8,771 nucleotides of DNA from Ruminococcaceae bacterium UBA1448 (GCA_002329405.1 DCTE01000022.1:25626-34396), one strand, 5' to 3'. Shown: positions 1-6,678, counted from the first letter of the stretch. The notes: generated from the letters alone by a model not told the origin. Numbers and translations are program-made.

Positions 1-607
1 CCAGACCCTCGCGGATCATCCCCGCGGCCTTCTCCCTTCCGGTCGACGCCAGCAGTGCAACCGCCGCATCCAGCCTAAGGGACATCAGTGTCCCGCGCAC
101 TTCGACAAACCGCCCGGACGTGTCGATCGGTGCAAATCCCTTCTCCATTCGAACACCGACGGAACCAATCCGGTCAATCTGGGTGGCCAGTACCTTCTCA
201 ATCCGCTCATCGGCAAAGATCACCGCGCTGCCTTCGCCCGGGATCAAATCCCCGAGCATCTCCCGGCGAATCTGCTGTGCCATCAGACTGCCGAGCAGTG
301 CACGGTGCTCCAGTTTATCAGACGCCCGGCAATGGGCAGTATACCCGACGATCGGAAACAGTTCTGTTTCCGCCTCAAACCCTTGCGGGAAGACACCAAG
401 CATCACCCGGACTGCCCCCTCATACCCGCCCCAAAACCGAATTTCCATTCCGGTGGTACGGGAAAGTTTGACAGCCAACGGCTGGGCAAGTGCCTGTTCT
501 TCCTCGGTCATAAATGCCGAAAACTTTGGGCAATACTGGCTGTCGGCAAGAGTAAACAGGTTACGGACCGACGCCAGAAAATATTCAGTTTCTTTCTCCC
601 CCGGCAT
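1..607 (-). CDS. ylmH: YlmH-family S4-domain RNA-binding protein, 3' end beyond window
   Basis: This open frame starts at the ATG at 607 and runs off the left edge without a stop, giving 202 residues. It was read directly from the minus strand. Recognition rests on the block around residues 98-122 (KLEHRALLGSLMAQQIRREM followed by LGDL), typical of YlmH-type proteins, where HR.FLG.LM..GI.RE.iGDI is conserved. A further match is the following segment with GSAVIFADE at about 126-134. From about residue 174 the S4 RNA-binding domain begins (SLRLDAAVALLASTGREKA), cut by the window end. The family is about 255-260 residues, so some 55 are missing. B. subtilis YlmH belongs to the division-linked ylm cluster, and S4 domains bind structured RNA, probably ribosomal; exact role here is inferred. 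The ATG overlaps the sepF stop by one base (TAATG), which implies translational coupling. The ylmG gene often found between sepF and ylmH is absent. Confidence 0.88.
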   Translation of the reverse strand, partial: MPGEKETEYFLASVRNLFTLADSQYCPKFSAFMTEEEQALAQPLAVKLSRTTGMEIRFWGGYEGAVRVMLGVFPQGFEAETELFPIVGYTAHCRASDKLEHRALLGSLMAQQIRREMLGDLIPGEGSAVIFADERIEKVLATQIDRIGSVGVRMEKGFAPIDTSGRFVEVRGTLMSLRLDAAVALLASTGREKAAGMIREGL

Positions 608-1122
608 TACATCAGGCCGCTGTTCTGCAGCTCGTCCATCAGGTCGCCGCGAAGGTCAACATTGCTGGGGGTCAGCATATAGGTATTACGTGCGACCTGC
701 TTGATGTTGCCATCATTAGCATAAGTCACGCCGCTCAGGAAATCCAGTACCCGTCTGGACAGATCCGGCGCACGTCCCTCAAGGTTAAGGACGACGGTGA
801 TCTTTTTGTTCAGCTCATCTGCAATCGGCTTGCAGTCCTCAAAACGGTCAGGCTGAACCAGCATAACCTGCAGCTGTGCGGAAGTCTGGATATTGACCAC
901 CCGGCCGGTGCGGGAAGAGGAGTAGCTGCTGCGTGAGCTGGAGTAAGAAGAGCCATAAGAAGAACTTCCATAAGAGCTTGAAGAGGATGTATTGGAAAAC
1001 GGGCTGTAATCGTTTCCAGAAGACGAGGAAGTATCCTCATCGGTATACCCTTCGTCCATCTCCTCTTCATATTCATTGTTGTCGTTGAAAATGAACCCCT
1101 TGACTTTATCAATAATTCCCAT
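607..1122 (-). CDS. sepF: Cell division protein SepF
   Basis: The 171-residue product has the three-part architecture of SepF. Residues 1-13 (MGIIDKVKGFIFN) form a short amphipathic membrane-binding helix. Residues 14-31 are acidic. Residues 32-71 form a low-complexity linker of Ser, Tyr, Gly and Arg. Residues 72-155 are the folded SepF domain, with RVVNIQT, RRVLDFLSGVTYA at about 123-135, and TYMLTPSNVDLRGD near the end. In Gram-positive bacteria SepF dimerises, polymerises into arcs, binds the C-terminal tail of FtsZ and helps anchor the Z ring to the membrane. The start is supported by AAAGGCGG eight bases upstream of the ATG. It follows yggS after 21 bp and overlaps ylmH by one base, as expected of the yggS-sepF-ylmH division cluster. 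The only odd feature is the strongly serine/tyrosine-rich linker. Confidence 0.95.
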   Translation of the reverse strand: MGIIDKVKGFIFNDNNEYEEEMDEGYTDEDTSSSSGNDYSPFSNTSSSSSYGSSSYGSSYSSSRSSYSSSRTGRVVNIQTSAQLQVMLVQPDRFEDCKPIADELNKKITVVLNLEGRAPDLSRRVLDFLSGVTYANDGNIKQVARNTYMLTPSNVDLRGDLMDELQNSGLM

Positions 1123-1143
1123 TCTGTGTGCCGCCTTTCAATT

Positions 1144-1884
1144 TTAGTGTTGCGGTAAACCCGTCTGAACATTACGGGCGCCAAATATTCCCTGACCGAC
1201 CCGAACCAGCGTCGAACCGCAGCGGATCGCCATTTCAAAATCCCCGGTCATTCCCATTGAAAGGGTATCAATCCGGGCGTTGGGGAGTGAAAGCTGCTCC
1301 AGCCGAAGGAAAAGCTGCTGCATATCGCGAAAACAGCTGTCGTCTCCAGTTTGGCCGGCCGCAGCCGGTGCTACCGTCATCAGCCCATGCAAAGAAATAC
1401 CAGGCATCGCGGCTATTTCCCCTGCCGCATCGAGCACCCCCTCCGGCGCAAAGCCGGACTTGCTCTCTTCCCGACCGATATTCACTTCCAGCAGGCAGGG
1501 CATAACAAGCCCGGCCTTTTCGGCTGCCGATGAAACCGCTTTCGCCAAATGAAGGCTGTCAATCGACTGAATGCAGGACACCCTGTTTATTATATCGCGA
1601 ATTTTATTGGTCTGCAAGTGTCCAATAAAGTGAATTTGCGATTTTTCGCACTGATAAGACAAATTTTTGCCCAAAAACTCCTGCACGCGGTTTTCACCCA
1701 GCAGATCGACCCCTTCAGCCAGTGCCATATTGACGCGGTCCGGGCTGACTGTCTTGGTGACAGCCATCAGCCGGACCGAACCGGGAGCTCGGCCGGCCTG
1801 CTGTTCTGCCTGTGCGATCCTTTCACGGATCTGGCGGATACGCTCCCCGATCAGCTGCTGTGTGTCAGCGGATGGGTCAGACAT
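1144..1884 (-). CDS. yggS: YggS/PROSC-family pyridoxal phosphate-binding protein
   Basis: The product is 246 residues, a single-domain fold-type III PLP-binding protein like E. coli YggS, yeast YBL036C and human PLPBP. These proteins buffer cytosolic PLP and influence amino-acid and B6 homeostasis; no enzymatic activity is established. Visible landmarks are MAVTK with the PLP-binding lysine at residue 44, GENRVQEF, HFIGHLQTNK, LEVNIGREESKSGF, GLMTVAP, and the C-terminal LSMGMTGDFEMAI plus GSTLVRVGQGIFG that cradle the cofactor phosphate. The start chosen is the ATG at 1884. An ATG at 1998 in the same frame would add 38 residues that lie entirely inside the upstream gene and have no family counterpart. 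The start overlaps the end of the upstream adaptor gene by eight bases and has only a weak ribosome site (CAGAAAG), so translation is probably coupled. In B. subtilis the equivalent (ylmE) also precedes sepF. Confidence 0.94.
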   Translation of the reverse strand: MSDPSADTQQLIGERIRQIRERIAQAEQQAGRAPGSVRLMAVTKTVSPDRVNMALAEGVDLLGENRVQEFLGKNLSYQCEKSQIHFIGHLQTNKIRDIINRVSCIQSIDSLHLAKAVSSAAEKAGLVMPCLLEVNIGREESKSGFAPEGVLDAAGEIAAMPGISLHGLMTVAPAAAGQTGDDSCFRDMQQLFLRLEQLSLPNARIDTLSMGMTGDFEMAIRCGSTLVRVGQGIFGARNVQTGLPQH

Positions 1885-3094
1885 CTTTCTGATTATAAAG
1901 ACCAACCCCTTCCACGATAATCGTGTCGTACAGTTTGAGCGGACTGGACTGGTCCGCTGTCGCAGAGGACACAACAAAATCCTCGGTCTCATACACAATA
2001 TTAATGGTACGGAAATACATTTTATCCATCAGGACAACATATACGCCGGGAACTCCATCTTCATATCGAATCGCAGATTTTGGCACCTTCAGCCCGGTAT
2101 AGGTCCCGACCACCAGTTCGCAGGACTGCACACGGGTTGTCAACAGATAACTGTCGATGATGTCCCCTTCCAATATCACCATATACTCTCCGGCTTCAAC
2201 ATCCCGCCGCATTTCAGAAACAACCATTTTAATCGTTTCAGTCTGATTGGGAAAACGGACCTGAACGCTGCTCCCTTCGCTGAGTGAAAGAGCCTGTTCC
2301 TCAGTCACAGACAGTACAAACTGCCAGATATGGTTGGTTACAACCTTGACATGAGAAGAATCCGCATTATAACCGCCATACTGCTGAATCAGCTTGTCCA
2401 GTTCAGAGGCGGTCAATTCTGCCAGATATTCATCCGTACAGATATCTTCATATCCATCGACATGATCGACAAAGTACCCTGAAACATCGGATGTATAGGA
2501 TGTATAAGAGGCATTATCCCGCTGTTTCAGATTATAGAGCTGCTCTTCCAGCGAGGCAATCTCACCGGTAAAGTCGGTATCAGCATCAACAATAATCTGC
2601 CGCTTTGCAAATGCCTCAGTCAGTGAGGTCCGAAAATCCGCCAACCCGGTCAGGTCATCGACATCCCGTGCCTGAATCAATTTGGAGACATCCTGCGCAA
2701 TCTGAGAGTTTAGAGTCTCCGGCAGGATCACCTCACTGGTATTGGCAGATTCCTGTGCCTTTTGCAGGCTTCGCAGTGTATCCTCCAAAGACAGGATCTC
2801 CCGCTGGAGATCAATCGCGTCCTGGCTTTTGTACAGCCGTGCGACCTCCGAGTCGATCGGCACCTTCTGACCAATACGGAAGTTGCAGGAAAGCACCCCT
2901 GACTGGCTGACGCTGATATCCTCCTCATCCCGGAAAAACATCCCGGTCACCGGAATGGTATTTTCAACCGTTGTTGTATAGACTGTCTGATAGCTGTAAC
3001 TGCTGCCGGAATACCTTTTCAGCTGAAAACCCACATAGACAATCAAAAAGACCGATAGAACAACGGTACCAATCCGCATAAGCCTTGTGCTCAA
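1877..3094 (-). CDS. HlyD-like membrane-anchored adaptor protein
   Basis: This 405-residue protein has one N-terminal membrane segment (about residues 7-23, IGTVVLSVFLIVYVGFQ) and a large extracytoplasmic part. Residues about 47-90 resemble the first half of a biotinyl-lipoyl-like domain (GVLSCNFRIGQKVPIDSEVARL). Residues about 90-116 and 176-193 look like the arms of a helical hairpin, and SDVSGYFVDHVDGYE near 202-216 looks like the second lipoyl half. The rest is beta-barrel-like, with KVPKSAI and GVPGVYVV near 337-353. This order is that of HlyD/RND-type membrane fusion proteins, which in Gram-positives work with ABC exporters or in cell-envelope functions. No transporter gene is adjacent, so the partner is unknown. 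The TTG start at 3094, four bases after the hfq stop, has AGAGGAAG upstream. An ATG at 3079 (MRIGTVVL) would remove five residues and is a fair alternative. Function is inferred from fold only. Confidence 0.72.
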   Translation of the reverse strand: MSTRLMRIGTVVLSVFLIVYVGFQLKRYSGSSYSYQTVYTTTVENTIPVTGMFFRDEEDISVSQSGVLSCNFRIGQKVPIDSEVARLYKSQDAIDLQREILSLEDTLRSLQKAQESANTSEVILPETLNSQIAQDVSKLIQARDVDDLTGLADFRTSLTEAFAKRQIIVDADTDFTGEIASLEEQLYNLKQRDNASYTSYTSDVSGYFVDHVDGYEDICTDEYLAELTASELDKLIQQYGGYNADSSHVKVVTNHIWQFVLSVTEEQALSLSEGSSVQVRFPNQTETIKMVVSEMRRDVEAGEYMVILEGDIIDSYLLTTRVQSCELVVGTYTGLKVPKSAIRYEDGVPGVYVVLMDKMYFRTINIVYETEDFVVSSATADQSSPLKLYDTIIVEGVGLYNQKDV

Positions 3095-3097
3095 AAT

Positions 3098-3331
3098 TTA
3101 CGCTTCCTCTTCGCTGTTCAAAATAGAAATGCTTTTCTGCGGAACGATCGTCGAAATTGCATGCTTATAGATCAGTTCCTGTTTGCCGTCACATTCCAGA
3201 ATAACGGTATAATTATCAAATCCCTTGACCATACCGCGGAACTGGAACCCATTGACAAGGAAAAAGGTGACGGGAATTCGTTCTTTACGTGCCTGGTTGA
3301 GAAATACATCCTGCAGATTTAGATTTTTCAT
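3098..3331 (-). CDS. hfq: RNA chaperone Hfq
   Basis: The product is 77 residues, the usual size of Firmicutes Hfq, without the long C-terminal tail of E. coli Hfq. It shows the whole Sm fold. NLQDVFLNQARKERIPVTFF carries the N-terminal helix and first strands, with the conserved Q (residue 8 of NLNLQD) and the rim basic patch (RK). VNGFQFRGMVKGFDNYTVIL is the Sm1 motif, and LIYKHAISTIVP is Sm2 with the Lys-His pair of the proximal uridine-binding site. Hfq hexamers bind U-rich and A-rich RNA and promote small RNA-mRNA pairing. The ATG at 3331 was chosen because family members start just before K-N-L-N-L-Q-D and it has AAAGGA and AGGA upstream. A TTG at 3358 would add nine atypical residues. 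It follows miaA, the classic mutL-miaA-hfq order, but has its own promoter. Confidence 0.96.
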   Translation of the reverse strand: MKNLNLQDVFLNQARKERIPVTFFLVNGFQFRGMVKGFDNYTVILECDGKQELIYKHAISTIVPQKSISILNSEEEA

Positions 3332-3475
3332 CTGTATCCTGTCCTTTCTGTCCGGCAACGGGCTAAAGGTCCTTTCGGACTATGGAAAACCACTTTCCCC
3401 ACTCCGAAAAGATTTTTACCCGTAGATACGGAAATACCTGACCAACTGGCAAATGGTTAGACCATGCCATGGTAT
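3332..3475 (-). promoter_or_regulatory. hfq 5' leader with inverted repeats and small hairpins
   Basis: The predicted transcript carries about 144 bases before the hfq ATG. At its very 5' end three elements alternate: ACCAT (3473-3469), ATGGT (3465-3461) and ACCAT (3457-3453), so the middle copy can pair with either flank. A fourth short element, TGGT (3444-3441), can pair with the third. Farther on, GTCC-GAAA-GGAC (3380-3369) is a perfect 4-bp stem with a GNRA tetraloop. A CCTTT at 3369-3365 can pair with the AAAGG of the hfq ribosome site at 3347-3343. The sequence shows these complementarities; whether they act as DNA operators or RNA switches is inference. No known riboswitch class was recognised. 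Confidence 0.4.
3461..3473. repeat. 13-bp perfect palindrome at predicted hfq transcription start
   Basis: The site reads ACCATG-G-CATGGT on the minus strand, two perfect 6-base half-sites around one base. It covers about +3 to +15 relative to the start predicted from the promoter. The position suits an operator for a dimeric repressor, or the first hairpin of the leader (ACCAT-GGC-AUGGU). No protein known to bind it is identified. Confidence 0.5.
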
Positions 3476-3481
3476 TATCTG

Positions 3482-3510
3482 ATTATACCATAGTTTTTCC
3501 TGAATTACAA
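3482..3510 (-). promoter_or_regulatory. Sigma-A-type promoter for hfq and downstream genes
   Basis: On the minus strand a perfect -10 box TATAAT (3487-3482) is preceded by TGG, which gives an extended -10 (TGn). A -35-like TTGTAA (3510-3505, four of six consensus bases) lies exactly 17 bases upstream. The -35 element includes the miaA stop codon. The predicted transcription start is near 3475. This is the best promoter seen in the window, and it would let hfq and the adaptor-yggS-sepF-ylmH genes be transcribed apart from mutSL-miaA. Confidence 0.78.
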
Positions 3511-4473
3511 TCCAATTTCCCCCGGATATGAAATATCGGAAAAAAGATGAGAATTCGTTAACATTTGGAGCGCATTTCCGACAAGTTCCTGCCAGTCCTG
3601 ACAATCCGGCTCCAGCCAGTGGATCTGTGGATTGCGGGAAAACCAGGTCAACTGCCGTTTGGCGTACCGTCTGGTCGACTGTTTTAAGGTTTCAACACAT
3701 TCTTCCAGTGTCTTCTGCCCATCAAAATATGGATACAATTCCTTACAGCCGATCGCCTGAGCAGCCGTCGACATCCGTGTCTCATAAGCGGCCCGTGCCT
3801 CCCCAAGCAGACCGTTTTCCATCATCAAGTCCACCCGCCGGTTGATGCGGTCATACAGTTTGCTCCGGTCATGAAACCGCAGTCCCAGCCAGAAGGTGTC
3901 ATATGGTGCCTCCTGCGGACGGGAACGGCGGATATGTTCGCTCAGCGGGATACCAGTCGTGTGGTAAACTTCCAGCGCCCGAATCAGCCGGGGAATATTG
4001 TTGGCATGTACCCCCCGTGCATACTCCGGGTCGCATGCCCGCAGCATCTCCATCAGCTTTTCTCCGCCCTGCGCAGCCGCAACGGCAGCAAGGCTTTCCC
4101 GGTAGGCCGGATCTTCCCCCTGGTCGCAGAGCTGGATTCCCTGCAAAAGGGTATCGGCGTACAGTCCGGTCCCGCCGACCAGTACCGGAATATGTCCGCG
4201 GGCATGGATACCTTCGATCGTTTCAGACGCAAGACGAACATATTCCGCCAGCGAAAAGGGGGTTTCAGGCGGCAGGATATCCACCAGATGATGCGGTACC
4301 CCGTCCATCTCTTCCGGCGTCGGTTTTGCTGTTGCGACATCCATGGTCCGGTAAATCTGCATCGAATCGCAGGAGACGATCTCCCCCCCGACTGCTTTGG
4401 CGATATCGACACCCAGTTTTGTCTTTCCAGAGGCGGTCGGCCCGACCACTGCAATGACTGCTATCTTTGACAC
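3505..4473 (-). CDS. miaA: tRNA dimethylallyltransferase MiaA
   Basis: MiaA transfers a dimethylallyl group to N6 of A37 in tRNAs reading codons that start with U, the first step to ms2i6A37. The 322-residue product is near the usual family length of about 310. It shows the P-loop GPTASGKT (residues 11-18), the catalytic-aspartate block CDSMQIYR (35-42) followed by DVATAKPT, then VPHHLVD, PVLVGGTGLY (96-105), NNIPRLIRALEVY (158-170), and the tRNA-binding AKRQLTWFSRNP near 271-282. The GTG start at 4473 is favoured: AAAGGAG lies seven bases upstream and the protein then begins VSKIAVIAVVGPTASGKT as in homologues. An ATG at 4599 in frame would add 42 residues that overlap mutL and match nothing in the family. 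The gene follows mutL after 34 bp, a widespread mutL-miaA pairing. Confidence 0.96.
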   Translation of the reverse strand: MSKIAVIAVVGPTASGKTKLGVDIAKAVGGEIVSCDSMQIYRTMDVATAKPTPEEMDGVPHHLVDILPPETPFSLAEYVRLASETIEGIHARGHIPVLVGGTGLYADTLLQGIQLCDQGEDPAYRESLAAVAAAQGGEKLMEMLRACDPEYARGVHANNIPRLIRALEVYHTTGIPLSEHIRRSRPQEAPYDTFWLGLRFHDRSKLYDRINRRVDLMMENGLLGEARAAYETRMSTAAQAIGCKELYPYFDGQKTLEECVETLKQSTRRYAKRQLTWFSRNPQIHWLEPDCQDWQELVGNALQMLTNSHLFSDISYPGEIGL

Positions 4474-4480
4474 CCTTGTT

Positions 4481-4487
4481 CTCCTTT
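4481..4487 (-). promoter_or_regulatory. Ribosome binding site fixing the miaA GTG start
   Basis: AAAGGAG on the minus strand stands seven bases before the GTG at 4473. It lies in the mutL-miaA gap and supports GTG over the distant upstream ATG inside mutL. Confidence 0.8.
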
Positions 4488-4507
4488 CAAAAAATCCGCT
4501 GTCACCG

Positions 4508-6631
4508 TCACTGAATTCGGCCGAACAGCTTTTCCAGCTCCCGCCGGGTAAAGCGCACCATGACCGGCCGTCCATGCGGACAATAACGGACATTTTCATC
4601 CTGAATAATGGTCTGGACCACCTGTTCCAGTTCCTGCATTGTATTCTGGTCGCCGCCTTTTACCGCACTGCGGCAGGCCATCCGATGCAGAATCTCATCT
4701 GCCGCCGTCACCCCCGCATGGGAACGGAACAAACCTTCCAGCGCATCCAGAAAAAGCTCGCCGGGGGACACCTCCGCCATCAGTGCCGGTACTGACCGCA
4801 CCGCAACCGACGTACCACCGAAATCATCCACCTCAAATCCGAGGTTCAGCAGCTGTTCCCGGTGTTCCAGCGCAAACTGGTGTTCCTCCCGCGAAAGGGA
4901 AACCGGAACGGGACTGAGCAGCATCTGACGTTCCAGCGTCTCTCCCTGGCTTTTCAGACGGTTGTACAGGATTCGCTCGTGTGCCGCGTGTTTGTCGATC
5001 AGGACAAACTCATTTCCAATCCGGCAGAGGATATAGGTCGAAAAAATCTCTCCGAACACCTTATAATCCATCGAAACAGGCTCCCGCTCCTGCGCCTGTG
5101 CCTGTACAGGCGCATATCCGGGCAGTATGTCAGCTTCTGAAGACACGGTTGTCTTCGGTGCCAAATTCGACTCTGGCTGCACCACAGCCACCGGCTTTTT
5201 GAGAGCAGCATCCTGCCTGTCTTCAGCTGGTACCCGGGCAGGTTTGGCAACCGATACCGCTTTGGGAATAGTCGGAGAGTCAGACTGTACGCGCTGGCGC
5301 ATCTTCTTTTCGAGTTCAGCGTCTCTCCTGTCTTTTGCAGTAAAACGGTCCGGCTGCTCAAAATCAGCCGGGTCTGCTTCAACATCCAGTATTACTTCCC
5401 CACGTCTGGGCGGCAGCCATTCCTCCCGAATCTGCACCTTTGCACCGGAATTCCTCAACGCAGGCCGTGTATCCTGCGCATCTGCCCCGCTCATCGCCCG
5501 GTACTGCTGGGCGGTCATCGTCGAAAATGCCGGCTTATCTGTTTTTTGGCTGCCAAGCAGCGGCTGCTCCGATTTTTCGGAATCCGCAAACGGGGACAGC
5601 AGGTTGGCTTCAGAACGCGCTGTACCGGTTTCCGGCAGCTTGCCATCCTGGGACAATGCCGATTTGACCGCAAAATAGACCGCGTCAAACACGCTCTTTT
5701 CGCTGACAAACCGCACCTCAATTTTCGCCGGATGGACGTTGACGTCCACCTGATCACACGGCAGTGTCAGCATCAGCACACAGGATGGATACTTCCCGAC
5801 CATCATTGCACCCCGGTATCCTTCCTCCAATGCGACGCCGCAGGTCTTGGTCCGGGTATACCGTCCGTTGACAAAAAAGTGCTGCATTGTCCGGTTGGAG
5901 CGCGCCGCCATCGGCCGGCAGACAAACCCGCTGACGCCAACCTGCCCCAGGCGGTAATCGACCGGCAGCATGGATTTGGCGAAATCCCGTCCCAGTACGG
6001 TATAGATGGTCCCCAGCAGATCGCCATTTCCGGGGGTGCGGTAGATCTGTTTGCCGTCCCGGATAAAGGAAACCGAGATATCGGGATGAGAAAGGGCGAT
6101 CTTGTCCACAATCGAAGCGACCGCATTGGACTCGGTGACATCCTTTTTCAGAAATTTGAGCCGCGCGGGAACGTTGTAAAATACATCCCGAATGATAATG
6201 GTCGTTCCTTCCGGGCACCCGGCTTCGGATACCTCCTCCAGCTGGGAACCGCTGATCTTGACCAATGTCCCGACCTCACTGCCGCAGGTCTTGGTCAGCA
6301 GTTCAACATGGGCGACCGCTGCAATCGACGCCAGCGCTTCCCCCCTGAATCCCAGCGTTCCGATCCGGTCGAGGTCAATGGCAGACTGCACCTTACTGGT
6401 CGCATGCCGCAAAAAGGCAGTCGGCGCATCCTCAGCGCTCATCCCGCAGCCGTTGTCGGTGACCCGCAGATAGCGCACGCCGCCATACTGAATTTCAACC
6501 GTGATATCGCTGGCGCCGGCGTCAATTGAGTTTTCAACCAGCTCCTTGACGATCGAGGAAGGACGCTCGATCACCTCACCCGCTGCGATCAGCTCCGCCA
6601 CCTCCCGCGGCAGCACATTGATCTTTGGCAT
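4508..6631 (-). CDS. mutL: DNA mismatch repair protein MutL (endonuclease type)
   Basis: The product is 707 residues. The N-terminal GHKL ATPase shows ELVENSIDAG (30-39, with catalytic Glu and Mg-binding Asn), DNGCGM (59-64), GFRGEAL (94-100), DVFYNVPARLKFLK (149-162) and DVNVHPAK (296-303). A charged, Ala/Gln/Lys-rich linker spans about 330-520. The C-terminal domain carries the endonuclease signature: DKHAAHERILYN (546-557), ACRSAVK from 652, and CPHGRP (684-689). These include the His, Glu and Cys residues known as metal ligands in B. subtilis MutL. QMLLSP (569-574) fits the Q-x-x-L-x-P sliding-clamp motif. MutL couples mismatch detection by MutS to strand nicking in bacteria without MutH. 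The ATG at 6631 is chosen for its AAGGAGAGG site and because the family begins at M-P-x-I-x-V-L-P. The in-frame ATG at 6682, overlapping the upstream stop as ATGA, is possible but would add 17 unusual residues. Confidence 0.96.
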   Translation of the reverse strand: MPKINVLPREVAELIAAGEVIERPSSIVKELVENSIDAGASDITVEIQYGGVRYLRVTDNGCGMSAEDAPTAFLRHATSKVQSAIDLDRIGTLGFRGEALASIAAVAHVELLTKTCGSEVGTLVKISGSQLEEVSEAGCPEGTTIIIRDVFYNVPARLKFLKKDVTESNAVASIVDKIALSHPDISVSFIRDGKQIYRTPGNGDLLGTIYTVLGRDFAKSMLPVDYRLGQVGVSGFVCRPMAARSNRTMQHFFVNGRYTRTKTCGVALEEGYRGAMMVGKYPSCVLMLTLPCDQVDVNVHPAKIEVRFVSEKSVFDAVYFAVKSALSQDGKLPETGTARSEANLLSPFADSEKSEQPLLGSQKTDKPAFSTMTAQQYRAMSGADAQDTRPALRNSGAKVQIREEWLPPRRGEVILDVEADPADFEQPDRFTAKDRRDAELEKKMRQRVQSDSPTIPKAVSVAKPARVPAEDRQDAALKKPVAVVQPESNLAPKTTVSSEADILPGYAPVQAQAQEREPVSMDYKVFGEIFSTYILCRIGNEFVLIDKHAAHERILYNRLKSQGETLERQMLLSPVPVSLSREEHQFALEHREQLLNLGFEVDDFGGTSVAVRSVPALMAEVSPGELFLDALEGLFRSHAGVTAADEILHRMACRSAVKGGDQNTMQELEQVVQTIIQDENVRYCPHGRPVMVRFTRRELEKLFGRIQ

Positions 6632-6636
6632 ATCTT

Positions 6637-6645
6637 CCTCTCCTT
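6637..6645 (-). promoter_or_regulatory. Ribosome binding site fixing the mutL start
   Basis: AAGGAGAGG on the minus strand ends five bases before the ATG at 6631, with AAGGAG eight bases away. This is a near-ideal site and outweighs the one serving the ATG at 6682, where AGGAGG sits about 13 bases away. Confidence 0.75.
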
Positions 6646-6678
6646 TCCCCGTCTGATCCAATCCATCCGGCAGTTGGG

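Noticed and set aside
120..704. Plus-strand open frames at the left edge
   Set aside because: The minus strand here reads as an intact YlmH protein and the end of SepF; the plus-strand products are Ser/Pro/Arg-rich antisense shadows.
910..1029. Tandem nucleotide repeat or CRISPR-like array in the serine-rich part of sepF
   Set aside because: The periodicity is codon-level low complexity in an intact reading frame; there are no constant repeats with unique spacers.
1885..1998. N-terminal extension of YggS from an ATG at 1998
   Set aside because: The extra residues are a frame-shifted reading of the adaptor gene and family proteins start near the ATG at 1884.
1667..2287. Plus-strand open frame of about 200 codons across yggS and the adaptor gene
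   Set aside because: It is antisense to two well-supported genes and shows no family resemblance.
3332..3358. Hfq start at the TTG at 3358
   Set aside because: It adds nine residues not seen in Hfq proteins and uses a rare start codon, while the ATG at 3331 fits the family and has a ribosome site.
4474..4507. Possible terminator or promoter between mutL and miaA
   Set aside because: The 34-bp gap holds the miaA ribosome site and a short T-run but no stem, so there is no support for a terminator.
4474..4599. N-terminal extension of MiaA from an ATG at 4599
   Set aside because: It would overlap the end of mutL by about 90 bases, matches no MiaA protein, and the GTG at 4473 has a far better ribosome site.
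5546..6529. Long plus-strand open frame of 327 codons opposite mutL
   Set aside because: It lies wholly antisense to the ATPase part of mutL, has no recognisable domain, and its length follows from the codon bias of the real gene.
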